From Tidjanibacter sp. (GTDB lineage: Bacteria > Bacteroidota > Bacteroidia > Bacteroidales > Rikenellaceae): a DNA stretch of 61,542 nt. This document shows positions 48,467 through 55,482 of the stretch, piece after piece. The notes beneath the pieces are model-generated. The model saw only the letters and a list, made by a program, of their open reading frames with translations, had not been told where the DNA came from and did no database searches. The DNA lies in assembly GCA_017390585.1 (NCBI GenBank), contig JAFPBB010000066.1:1-61542 (forward strand), in the 5' to 3' direction. Within the stretch, counting starts at the first letter, position 1. Every line of letters starts with the position of its first letter. Position numbers and translations under genes: made by a program.

Positions 48467-48508
48467 GACACAAAAAACCCCTCCAGACTCGGAGGGGGTT
48501 TTTGTGTC
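48467..48508 (-). terminator. Terminator of the FadL-family gene
   Basis: An 18-bp stem with one mismatch (48467-48484 with 48491-48508, loop AGACTC) contains AAAAAA on the + strand, giving a T-run on the minus strand. Confidence 0.8.
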
Positions 48509-48576
48509 GGATAGGTGCGAGGGATGGCGCAACCATCCCTATGTTGTGTGCCGAGAGCTCCGGCACGGCAATCGGC

Positions 48577-50190
48577 TTAGAAGAGCACGTTGTAGGTGAC
48601 GCCGATGGTCGTGGAGGAGTGCTTGGTGTTGTTCATCGTGGGGCCGCTGACGTTGATGTTGGTCGAGGCGTCGGTGTAGGAGTAGTAGTACATCACGCTG
48701 TTGGTGTAGTGTGCCGACGAGAGGGTACAGACCACATCGAGGCTCGAGCCACTCGCAAAGCGCCAACCTGCACCAAAGGAGTAGTGGGTGCTGTGGGTCT
48801 TGTAGGTGCCATAGAAGTGGTTGCCGTCGTCGTTGTATTTGGTTGCGGCGCTGTTCAGGGGCGAGCCGTAGTAGGCATAGCCGCCACGCAGATAGAGGCT
48901 CGAGAAGGGACGCACCTCCACACCTGCGCGGAAGTTGGAGGCGGTGCCGAGGTCGGTCTCCACATCCTGCTCAAAGAGCTCCTCCAGACCGCGGGTACGC
49001 ATCCTCATTCCTCCATACCACACCTTGTCGTAGTCCACCGAGATGAGTGCCTTGTTGGAGAGTGCATAGGAGACTCCGAGGAGGAGTTTTGCGGGGGAGG
49101 TGTAGGTGTAGCCATAGGAGCTCAGGAGCGAGTTTTTGACGTAGCCGTCGCCATTGGCGAAGTGGGTCTCCATAGTGGCGCTATAGTCGCGGGTGATGCT
49201 CATTGCGGTGGGGGTGTGGAAGGCGATGCCGAGTCGGAGCGGGGCCACGGGGCGCACGATGGCTCCGATTTTGAAGTTCACGCCCGATCCGTAGGTCGAC
49301 ACGATGGGGGTGTAGCCCGTGTAGGTGAGTTCCTCGGCTCCAGTGGCACCGTCGTAGGACTCCTCGAAGTTGTAGAAGATATTCTGGACGATGTCCTGCA
49401 CCGTGAGGGTGGTGCCGAGATAGAGGATGTTGCCGAAGTTGAAGCCCATCGAGAAGTCATACTCGCCCACCGAGCCGTCGCTCTCGACATTCAGACGCGA
49501 GTCGACCCTGTTCTCGAGGGGCACACCCGAGACGATGTAGTTGCCGAGAAACTTCTTGTCCTCGCCTAAAGCGGGGTCGATGAGGTAGGTCTGATAGGCG
49601 AGGATGCCGCCCCACTCGTCGACGTAGATGTTGTTGTTGCGGAAGGGGTCGGCACTGGAGTTGAGTGCTGTGGGGTCGATGCCATACATCTGCTCGGCAA
49701 AGAACTCACCTATGGTCACCTCGCCATTGTCCCATCGGCCGCTGTTGCGGAAGGAGAGGTCGGCGAGTTGGTTGTAGCCAAAGCCTACGGAGACGCTCAC
49801 CAACGAACCCGAACTCTGATAGAGGTTGAGCACGGTGCCGAGTTGGTTGAAGCCGAAGTTGCTCTTGCTCGCGGTGCCTGCCTGGGTGTCGGAGTTGGAG
49901 CGAGTGCGGTCGAAGGCCACCGACACCGAGAGTGCCGAGGTGCGGAACATTCCGAGGCCTGCGGGGTTGATGGCCATACTCGAGATGTCGGCTCCGAGGG
50001 ATGTGTATGCGCCACCCATTGCTGCCACCCTCGAAGAGAGGAAGGTGTGCTCGGTGTTGCCATATTTAGCAGCCTCCATATGGCTCATATTTGCGGGAGA
50101 GACAACCTCGCCGCCGAATATGGTGGTCTGTGCTGTGGCTCCGAGGGTGCAGAGTGTTGCTGCCAGGAGCGCCAATATGCTTTTTTTCAT
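48577..50190 (-). CDS. FadL/OmpP1-family outer membrane protein
   Basis: This 537-residue predicted outer-membrane beta-barrel has a signal peptide (MKKSILALLAATLCTLGATA-Q). The N-terminal hatch-like region has FLSSRVAAMGGAYTSLGADI and the NPAGLGMFR motif that marks the FadL/TodX/OmpP1 family. Alternating beta strands follow to a C-terminal NVLF. It would pass hydrophobic molecules such as fatty acids across the outer membrane; the actual substrate is unknown. It lies 60 bp downstream of the Ser/Arg-tailed lipoprotein gene on the same strand and may share its ECF-like promoter. Confidence 0.88.
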   Translation of the reverse strand: MKKSILALLAATLCTLGATAQTTIFGGEVVSPANMSHMEAAKYGNTEHTFLSSRVAAMGGAYTSLGADISSMAINPAGLGMFRTSALSVSVAFDRTRSNSDTQAGTASKSNFGFNQLGTVLNLYQSSGSLVSVSVGFGYNQLADLSFRNSGRWDNGEVTIGEFFAEQMYGIDPTALNSSADPFRNNNIYVDEWGGILAYQTYLIDPALGEDKKFLGNYIVSGVPLENRVDSRLNVESDGSVGEYDFSMGFNFGNILYLGTTLTVQDIVQNIFYNFEESYDGATGAEELTYTGYTPIVSTYGSGVNFKIGAIVRPVAPLRLGIAFHTPTAMSITRDYSATMETHFANGDGYVKNSLLSSYGYTYTSPAKLLLGVSYALSNKALISVDYDKVWYGGMRMRTRGLEELFEQDVETDLGTASNFRAGVEVRPFSSLYLRGGYAYYGSPLNSAATKYNDDGNHFYGTYKTHSTHYSFGAGWRFASGSSLDVVCTLSSAHYTNSVMYYYSYTDASTNINVSGPTMNNTKHSSTTIGVTYNVLF

Positions 50191-50250
50191 TGCTGTGGTG
50201 TGTGTTGACGTTGTGTGATGTGTGGTTGATGTTGCCTGCGGAGCGGGGGC

Positions 50251-51798
50251 CTACCTGCCACCGCGACTCGAACTGCTGCTGCGACTCGAGGAGCTGCTAC
50301 TGCTGCTTCGGCTCGAGCTTCCGCTGCTGAAACTGCTCGACGAACGCGACGAGGAGCTCACGCTCGAGCTGCGACGCGACGATGACGAGGTCGAACTACT
50401 GCTGCGACTCGAAGAGGAGTTGCTGTTGTTGCGTTTGGAGGAGCTCACCGAACTGCTGCTGTTGTTGCGTTTGGTGGAGTTAGTCACCTTCACGCCTCCG
50501 TTGTGGGTGTTGATCTTCACGCCGCTCGAGGAGTTGCCCACCTTGGAGCCTCGGCTCGAGGAGTTGCTGGTGCCGGAGCTGTTGCCGCCACGCACGCTGC
50601 CCGAAGGTCGGATGGTGGTGCCGCTGAGCGAGCCCGACAGGGAGCCGGGTGTGAGCGAGGGCACATTGTCGTTGTTGCCATTGTCGTTGTTGCGACCACC
50701 GCCGAGATTGTTGTCGCGGATGGGGGTGTTTCTGTCACCACGGGTGTTGTTGTCGCGGATGGGTGTGCTTCCGGGGCGGCTCACGGTGGTGCCGGGGCGT
50801 GCGGAGCTGCTGCCGGGGCGCCTACCGCCACCATTGTTATCCACCGAGATGAGGGTTGCGCCGCGCGAGTTGTCGCGTCCGCCTATGCGCTCACTGTAGG
50901 TGGGGCGGTTGCCTCCGCCGGGGCGTACACTCGAGGAACCGCTGCCGGTGCCGTAGCTGGGGCGGTGTACCACAGGGGGCCTGTGGTCACCCACACCGGG
51001 ACCCGAGGGTTTGTGGTGGGGGTGGTGATAGCCGGGGTGGTGGCTGTGGTGGGGGTGGTGGTGTCCGTGGGGAGCGTGCCAATAGAGGTGGCTGTAGTAG
51101 TGGTAGTAGGGGTCGCATCCCCAGTAGGGGGAGTTCCAGCCCCAATAGTCGTAGTAGCCGTAGCTATAACCATAGTAGTAGGGGTTGTAGCCATAGTGGT
51201 AGCCATAGTAATAGGGGTTGTTCCAGCTGCCAAACATATTGGTGATGTAGCGAGGCTCCACCCACACCTGATCGCCCACAATCATCACGGTGTAGAATGC
51301 GGGGTCGTAGGCCAGAGTGAGGAAGTAGGCGTCGCCGTAGCGATAGTCGTAGTAGGAGGAGGGCAGACGGTAGGTGAGCGACGAGAAGCCCTGCAAGCGC
51401 CTTGCATAGGCACTGCTGTAGTCGTCGACATAGATACTATTGTAGTTGCTCACGCCCGTGCTCGCGCCCGTAGTGGGCACAACCACACCTGCCACGGCAT
51501 CCACGCTCTCCACATCACCGAGCAGATAGTCGATGTCTGCTGCGGCATTGGAGGAGGCCACCATTGCGGCTATGCGTCGCTCGTTTTCGGCCCTGATGGC
51601 TGCTTCGGCCTCCTTCTCGATGCGCTCTTGTTCGGCCAGGGCGGCCCTGTCGTGTACGGCATAGAGGTCGTCGATGTAGGCTGCGGCTCCTGTGGAGGCG
51701 GTGGTGTTCAGCTGTAGGAATGCTCCACACGAAGTCAAGGCGGGTGCCACAATCATCAGCACCGCGGCCATAAGTAGTCTATTTCTCATAGGTCTCAT
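50251..51798 (-). CDS. Lipoprotein with Tyr/Gly/His region and Ser/Arg tail
   Basis: This 515-residue predicted lipoprotein has lipobox LTSC (Cys24). Residues ~35-80 are Ala/Glu-rich and helical, and ~100-185 form a folded region (YSSAYARRLQGFSSLTYRLP). Residues ~185-240 are Tyr/Gly/Asn-rich, ~240-262 are His/Pro-rich, and ~265-400 are Gly/Asn/Arg-rich. The last ~115 residues are almost only Ser with regularly placed Arg. Such low-complexity regions suggest a flexible, surface- or periplasm-exposed, possibly metal-binding or cell-wall-contacting protein. I recognise no family. The ECF-like motif at 51850-51880 lies about 52 bp upstream. Confidence 0.75.
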   Translation of the reverse strand: MRPMRNRLLMAAVLMIVAPALTSCGAFLQLNTTASTGAAAYIDDLYAVHDRAALAEQERIEKEAEAAIRAENERRIAAMVASSNAAADIDYLLGDVESVDAVAGVVVPTTGASTGVSNYNSIYVDDYSSAYARRLQGFSSLTYRLPSSYYDYRYGDAYFLTLAYDPAFYTVMIVGDQVWVEPRYITNMFGSWNNPYYYGYHYGYNPYYYGYSYGYYDYWGWNSPYWGCDPYYHYYSHLYWHAPHGHHHPHHSHHPGYHHPHHKPSGPGVGDHRPPVVHRPSYGTGSGSSSVRPGGGNRPTYSERIGGRDNSRGATLISVDNNGGGRRPGSSSARPGTTVSRPGSTPIRDNNTRGDRNTPIRDNNLGGGRNNDNGNNDNVPSLTPGSLSGSLSGTTIRPSGSVRGGNSSGTSNSSSRGSKVGNSSSGVKINTHNGGVKVTNSTKRNNSSSSVSSSKRNNSNSSSSRSSSSTSSSSRRSSSVSSSSRSSSSFSSGSSSRSSSSSSSSRSSSSSRGGR

Positions 51799-51849
51799 AT
51801 CTTTTGTGTTCGTTCGTTTCTCGGTGGGGAGTGGTGCTCCCTCCTACAC

Positions 51850-51880
51850 TATAGACGCAAAAAGGGGGCAAAACGTTGCA
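51850..51880 (-). promoter_or_regulatory. Possible ECF-sigma-type promoter
   Basis: On the minus strand TGCAAC, a 17-bp spacer and CGTCTATA form a near-textbook ECF layout (AAC ... CGTC). The + strand block GGCAAAACGTTGCACGAGGG (from 51867) is identical to the one upstream of 13157. Confidence 0.55.
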
Positions 51881-51950
51881 CGAGGGTGCAAAAAATTTTC
51901 TATTTATTTGATGCCCGAGGGTAAATGCACCATATTTCGGCAAAAAAGTG

Positions 51951-51958
51951 TACCTTTG
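51951..51958 (+). promoter_or_regulatory. -7 element of proS
   Basis: TACCTTTG with a leader of about 105 nt to the ATG at 52070. No -33 at the standard distance. Confidence 0.55.
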
Positions 51959-52069
51959 TGGCGACTTTGTCGCCCCACCTTCGCAAAATTAATACATTTG
52001 TCGAAGATTCCCATAGGGGCAACCAACTTTTTTGAACGCAAAAATATTATAACGCAACTATAAAAAACA

Positions 52070-53554
52070 ATGGCAAAAGAACTCAAACAACTCACCCCCC
52101 GCGAGGAGAACTACTCGCAGTGGTACAACGACCTCGTTGTGAAGGCAGGTCTGGCCGAGAACTCGGCCGTAAGGGGCTGTATGGTCATCAAACCCTATGG
52201 CTACGCAATCTGGGAGAAGATGCAGCGCGCTCTCGACGATATGTTCAAGGCCACCGGCCACCAGAACGCCTACTTCCCCTTGTTCATCCCCAAATCCTTC
52301 TTCAGCCGTGAGGCCGACCACGTTGAGGGCTTCGCAAAGGAGTGTGCAGTGGTCACCCACTACCGCCTGATGAACGACCCCGAGGGTAACGGTGTGGTTG
52401 TCGATCCCGAGGCTCGCCTCGAGGAGGAGCTCATCGTGCGTCCCACCTCCGAGACCATCATCTGGAATACCTATAAAAACTGGATCCACTCCTACCGCGA
52501 CCTCCCCATCCTCTGCAACCAGTGGGCCAACGTTGTTCGTTGGGAGATGCGTACCCGTCTCTTCCTCCGCACCGCCGAGTTCCTCTGGCAGGAGGGCCAC
52601 ACCGCCCACGAAACCCGCGAGGAGGCCGTGGCAGAGGCACAGAAGATGATTCGCGTCTATGCCGACTTCGCCCAGAATTGGATGGGTGTGCCCGTGATTA
52701 TGGGTACCAAGAGCGCCAATGAGCGCTTCGCAGGTGCTGTGGACACCTTCACCATCGAGGCCCTGATGCAGGATGGTAAGGCTCTCCAGAGCGGTACCTC
52801 CCACTTCCTCGGTCAGAACTTCGGTAAGGCTTTCGACGTGCAGTTTGCCACCCGCGACGGTGGTATGGACTATGCGTGGGCAACTTCGTGGGGTGTGTCG
52901 ACCCGTCTGATGGGTGCGCTCATTATGGCCCACTCCGACAACAACGGTCTTGTGCTGCCTCCCAAGCTCGCCCCCATTCAGGTGGTGATGATCCCCATCT
53001 ACAAGGGCGACGAGGAGTTGCAGAGGATGACTGCCGAGCTCGAGAAGATTGCCGACAAGCTCCGCGCCAAAGGTATCAGCGTGAAGATCGACAACCGCGA
53101 CAACGTGCGCTCGGGCTTCAAGTTTGCCGAGTATGAGCTCAAGGGTGTGCCTGTGCGACTCGTTGTTGGTCCTCGCGACCTTGCCAACGGCACCGTGGAG
53201 ATGATGCGTCGCGACACTCTCGAGAAGGAGAACGTCGCTCTGGAGGGCATTGAGAACCTCGTGGAGACCACCCTCGAGCAGATGCAGCAGACCATCTTCC
53301 AGAAGGCTCTCGACTTCCGAAACTCTATGATTACCAAGGTGGACACTTGGGAGGAGTTCAAGGATGTGCTCGAGAATAAGGGTGGCTTCATCCTTGCACA
53401 TTGGGATGGCACCACCGAGACCGAGGTGGCAATCAAGGAGGCCACCAAGGCTACCATCCGTTGCATCCCCTTCGACACTGTCGACGAGGATGGCGTGTGT
53501 GTATTCAGCGGCAAGCCTTCGAAGCGTCGCGTTTTGTTTGCCCGCTCCTACTAA
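52070..53554 (+). CDS. proS: Prolyl-tRNA synthetase, archaeal/eukaryote-like type
   Basis: This 494-residue class II synthetase charges tRNA-Pro. Motif 1 includes [17 protein letters not shown], motif 2 is [20 protein letters not shown], and motif 3 lies around [16 protein letters not shown]. The catalytic core is followed by the anticodon-binding domain ([17 protein letters not shown]) and the C-terminal zinc-type extension ending in [10 protein letters not shown]. There is no INS editing insertion, as in the short ProS type common in Bacteroidota. ATG 52070 follows a purine-rich AAAAAACA leader. It is monocistronic. Confidence 0.97.
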   Translation: MAKELKQLTPREENYSQWYNDLVVKAGLAENSAVRGCMVIKPYGYAIWEKMQRALDDMFKATGHQNAYFPLFIPKSFFSREADHVEGFAKECAVVTHYRLMNDPEGNGVVVDPEARLEEELIVRPTSETIIWNTYKNWIHSYRDLPILCNQWANVVRWEMRTRLFLRTAEFLWQEGHTAHETREEAVAEAQKMIRVYADFAQNWMGVPVIMGTKSANERFAGAVDTFTIEALMQDGKALQSGTSHFLGQNFGKAFDVQFATRDGGMDYAWATSWGVSTRLMGALIMAHSDNNGLVLPPKLAPIQVVMIPIYKGDEELQRMTAELEKIADKLRAKGISVKIDNRDNVRSGFKFAEYELKGVPVRLVVGPRDLANGTVEMMRRDTLEKENVALEGIENLVETTLEQMQQTIFQKALDFRNSMITKVDTWEEFKDVLENKGGFILAHWDGTTETEVAIKEATKATIRCIPFDTVDEDGVCVFSGKPSKRRVLFARSY

Positions 53555-53596
53555 AAAAAGCACATCTCGCTCGCGACTGCGGCGTTGCACTTCGAT

Positions 53597-53640
53597 AAAT
53601 CCCCTCCTCATTTGCGTTCAGCAAACTGCGGAGGGGATTT
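53597..53640. repeat. Hairpin repeat, copy D, with a compensated stem
   Basis: AAATCCCCTCC (53597-53607) pairs perfectly with GGAGGGGATTT (53630-53640). Inside are the same T-C mismatch, CA/TG pair and bulged C as in copy A, then TTTGC/GCAAA closing a GTTCA loop. Compared with copy A, the outer stem is replaced on both sides and the inner A-T pair is G-C. Confidence 0.85.
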
Positions 53641-53680
53641 TCTTGTGCGCCTTGCATTCATCGAGCGATATGCACTTTTT
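53630..53680. repeat. 51-bp direct repeat, first copy
   Basis: This segment (right arm of copy D through GCGATATGCACTTTTT) recurs without visible change at 53866-53916. Confidence 0.85.
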
Positions 53681-53702
53681 AAGTCGTGGGGGAGCACTAT
53701 CT

Positions 53703-53770
53703 TTCAGCAAGCTGCGGAGCCGTTACTTCGTTTGGCAAAAAATTCCCTCCGCGATATGCGCTTTTTACCG
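53703..53770. repeat. Partial hairpin-repeat copy E
   Basis: TTCAGCAAGCTGCGGAG is the 3' half of the hairpin only. It is followed by TTTGGCAAAAAATTCCCTCC and GCGATATGCGC, matching the flank seen after copies A and B. Confidence 0.7.
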
Positions 53771-53865
53771 TTCCCGAGTCTGGTGGATTTTCACCACACT
53801 TCGACAAATTCCCTCCGCTATTTTGCAGTTTTTACCTCTTTGGACCGTTGTGTCTATTACCTGCA

Positions 53866-53916
53866 GGAGGGGATTTTCTTGTGCGCCTTGCATTCATCGA
53901 GCGATATGCACTTTTT
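53866..53916. repeat. 51-bp direct repeat, second copy
   Basis: Matches 53630-53680. The left arm that would complete the hairpin is absent here (CTATTACCTGCA precedes it). Confidence 0.85.
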
Positions 53917-54033
53917 TACCTCTTTATGTCTATGCAACGGATAAGCCCTTCCTGCGGAAAGTAGGCTGCGGGATTGTCCCTCTTTGCCGTCAAAACAACC
54001 CCTTCGACTTTTACCTCTATACACCTTATATAT

Positions 54034-54075
54034 AAAAACCCCACCCCAGAGAGAATCGACCTCGGGGTGGGGTTT
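54034..54075 (-). terminator. Terminator of the nitroreductase-like gene
   Basis: AAACCCCACCCC (54036-54047) pairs with GGGGTGGGGTTT (54064-54075); the minus strand then runs into T5. Confidence 0.8.
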
Positions 54076-54098
54076 ATGGTGGGTTGTGCGCGGGGCTG

Positions 54099-54755
54099 TT
54101 ATTTACCCACGGTCTGTGCCAGAACGGGCAGGAAGTTTTCGCCCAAGCCGAGCAGAGCCACAACCTCGCTGCTACGCAGGCTGCCGCGGGTGATGGACTT
54201 CAGGCCGTGGCCCGCAGCGTAGAGGTTCACATTCTCCGCATAGCCCGCAGCATCCTGACCGCAGAGGAACTCCGCCTTGGTGCGAGGGATGCCCCTGTTC
54301 TCATATTTGCCCAGGTCGGCGATGTAGACGATGTTGAGGGCGGCCTCATAGGCAAAATCCTGCGAGGCGGTGAGGGCGCGGTGGTCACCCTCGACAACGC
54401 GAGTGAGGGTGTGGGTGGCGGAGGAGTAGAGGTAGACTCCCTCGGCGGTGAAGGCATAGAGGCTCAGGGGATAGAGGGCTATGGCCGATGGTGCGGTGAG
54501 GTGCCCATCGGGACGGTTTACTCCTGCGGCTGCCCAGAGTACCTCGCTGAGTTCCTCGAGCGAGAGTGGTTCGGAGGTGTAGTTGCGCGAGGAGGCGCGG
54601 AGCGAGAGTGCTCGATTGATGGGGAGTCCGCCGTCGAGATCGGGTTGGAGCAGGGCGATGGTCTCTCCGTGTGGAATGGGGGTGGAGGGCTTGGTGTTGT
54701 TGTTGCCGCAGGCTATGAGTGCCAGGGCGAGGAGTGTGAGCAGGATGTTTTTCAT
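54099..54755 (-). CDS. Nitroreductase family lipoprotein (SagB-like)
   Basis: This 218-residue protein combines a lipoprotein signal (LALIACG, acylated Cys16) with a nitroreductase/SagB-type fold. The family markers are SSRNYTSEPLSLEELSEVLW, AAAGVNRPDG, TAPSAIALYPLSLYAF and, near the C-terminus, AAGHGLKSITRGSL. Such proteins bind FMN and reduce quinones, nitro-groups or iodotyrosine-like substrates; the substrate here is unknown. The start at 54755 gives a proper signal peptide; the frame stays open upstream to 54941 but includes the promoter region. Periplasmic or outer-membrane location is inferred. Confidence 0.85.
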   Translation of the reverse strand: MKNILLTLLALALIACGNNNTKPSTPIPHGETIALLQPDLDGGLPINRALSLRASSRNYTSEPLSLEELSEVLWAAAGVNRPDGHLTAPSAIALYPLSLYAFTAEGVYLYSSATHTLTRVVEGDHRALTASQDFAYEAALNIVYIADLGKYENRGIPRTKAEFLCGQDAAGYAENVNLYAAGHGLKSITRGSLRSSEVVALLGLGENFLPVLAQTVGK

Positions 54756-54841
54756 AGGGGTAGTTTTTTTGTGATGTTTAGTGTTTACTTGAGTGAGGTG
54801 GGCCACCGCTCGGAGTCTTTGGTTGGAGTGGGGGCCTACTG

Positions 54842-54849
54842 CAAATATA
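54842..54849 (-). promoter_or_regulatory. -7 element of the nitroreductase-like gene
   Basis: Minus-strand TATATTTG, 86 bp before the ATG. The -33 is weak. Confidence 0.5.
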
Positions 54850-54963
54850 AGTAAAAGGTGTGACAATTCCGACACGATGGGGTGTTCTCTCCCCTTGTTT
54901 TGTTCGCTTTTTGCCCCGAAACAAACTTTTTTCACTCCCAAAGTGATTTTTTTACCCGAAAAG

Positions 54964-54994
54964 TTTGGAGATTCGGAAATTGTGTGTACTTTTG
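54964..54994 (+). promoter_or_regulatory. Upstream promoter P1 of the tRNA-Leu region
   Basis: TTTG at 54964-54967, a 19-bp spacer and TACTTTTG at 54987-54994. Transcription would begin near 55001, about 195 nt before the tRNA. Confidence 0.7.
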
Positions 54995-55067
54995 TGGGCT
55001 TTTCCGCGAAAGGTGAAGGTTCTTAGAGAAAACTAATGTTAACTAATCGTGAAATTTGCACTGCAAA

Positions 55068-55099
55068 TTTGGTGATTACAAAACTCTGACCTACCTTTG
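55068..55099 (+). promoter_or_regulatory. Promoter P2 of tRNA-Leu, overlapped by a palindrome
   Basis: TTTG at 55068-55071, a 20-bp spacer and TACCTTTG at 55092-55099. A perfect 9+1+9 palindrome (AAATTTGCA, C, TGCAAATTT; 55052-55070) covers most of the -33 element and could be an operator. Confidence 0.7.
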
Positions 55100-55196
55100 C
55101 GGCGAAGTTTTTAAGGTTCATTTAGGTTAGTAGTTTTAGGTTAGTGAAGGAAATTGGAGGTGCAGGTTCGCCTCGCCTTGATTTCCTTGTTTTTAT

Positions 55197-55281
55197 GCCC
55201 AGGTGGTGGAATTGGTAGACACGCTACTTTGAGGGGGTAGTGGCCGTTTTGGCCGTGCAAGTTCGACTCTTGTCCTGGGCA
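55197..55281 (+). tRNA. tRNA-Leu (anticodon GAG)
   Basis: This 85-nt class II tRNA has acceptor arms GCCCAGG (55197-55203) and CCTGGGC (55274-55280), with discriminator A55281. The anticodon stem CTACT/GGTAG (55224-55228, 55236-55240) encloses loop TTGAGGG with anticodon GAG at 55231-55233. The long variable arm (TGGCCG...GGCCGT) and the TTCGACT T-loop are typical of tRNA-Leu. The 3' CCA is not encoded. It reads CUC/CUU codons. Two tandem promoters lie upstream and a terminator follows at once. Confidence 0.97.
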
Positions 55282-55285
55282 CAAC

Positions 55286-55322
55286 AAACCGCGTTGGATG
55301 ATAATCCGGCGCGGTTTTTTTG
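55286..55322 (+). terminator. Terminator of tRNA-Leu
   Basis: AAACCGCG (55286-55293) pairs with CGCGGTTT (55310-55317), followed by T4. Confidence 0.8.
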
Positions 55323-55420
55323 TATTCCTACCCATCCGCCGACAATTCATCCCGATGCCGTCTTAATCCTTATTCCATCAAAGAGTGGTCATAGAGTGGG
55401 CGCAGACCGACAGCCAACAA

Positions 55421-55455
55421 AAAAACGGGCAACGAAATCATCGTTGCCCGTTTTT
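55421..55455 (-). terminator. Terminator of pckA
   Basis: A 15-bp perfect stem (55421-55435 with 55441-55455, loop AATCA) has A-rich and T-rich flanks, serving mainly the minus-strand pckA. Confidence 0.88.
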
Positions 55456-55482
55456 GGGTTTTTATGGCTTTGCTAAGCCAGA

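Larger units (their letters stand above)
48164..48576. other. Intergenic region TPR gene - FadL-family gene
   Basis: This 413-bp convergent gap contains two terminators (48221-48256 and 48467-48508), a 22-bp-period tandem duplication (48269-48310) and an adjacent tandem GACTATTGGC pair (48313-48332). No gene is seen in the rest. Confidence 0.6.
53555..54098. other. Intergenic repeat cluster downstream of proS
   Basis: This 544-bp convergent gap carries hairpin repeat copy D (53597-53640), a partial copy (53703-53762), a 51-bp direct repeat (53630-53680 and 53866-53916) and the nitroreductase-gene terminator. Open frames across it are repeat translations with no family resemblance. Confidence 0.8.
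54756..55196. other. Intergenic region nitroreductase gene - tRNA-Leu
   Basis: This 441-bp gap holds a minus-strand -7 box (54842-54849), two strong + strand promoters (54964-54994, 55068-55099), a 19-bp palindrome (55052-55070) and a TTTAGGTTAG duplication (55121-55130, 55135-55144). A 17-codon frame (55036-55089) could be a leader peptide but has no support beyond its position. Confidence 0.6.

Noticed and set aside
53585-53964. Open frames across the 53.6-53.9 kb repeats
   Set aside because: Same reason: repeat-derived and conflicting in three frames, with poor starts.
54756-54941. Longer N-terminus for the nitroreductase-like lipoprotein
   Set aside because: It would remove the lipoprotein signal from the N-terminus and includes the promoter box at 54842.
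55036-55089. 17-codon leader peptide upstream of tRNA-Leu
   Set aside because: Only position supports it: there is no Leu-codon run, no good ribosome-binding site and no downstream attenuator, so it is not listed as a gene.
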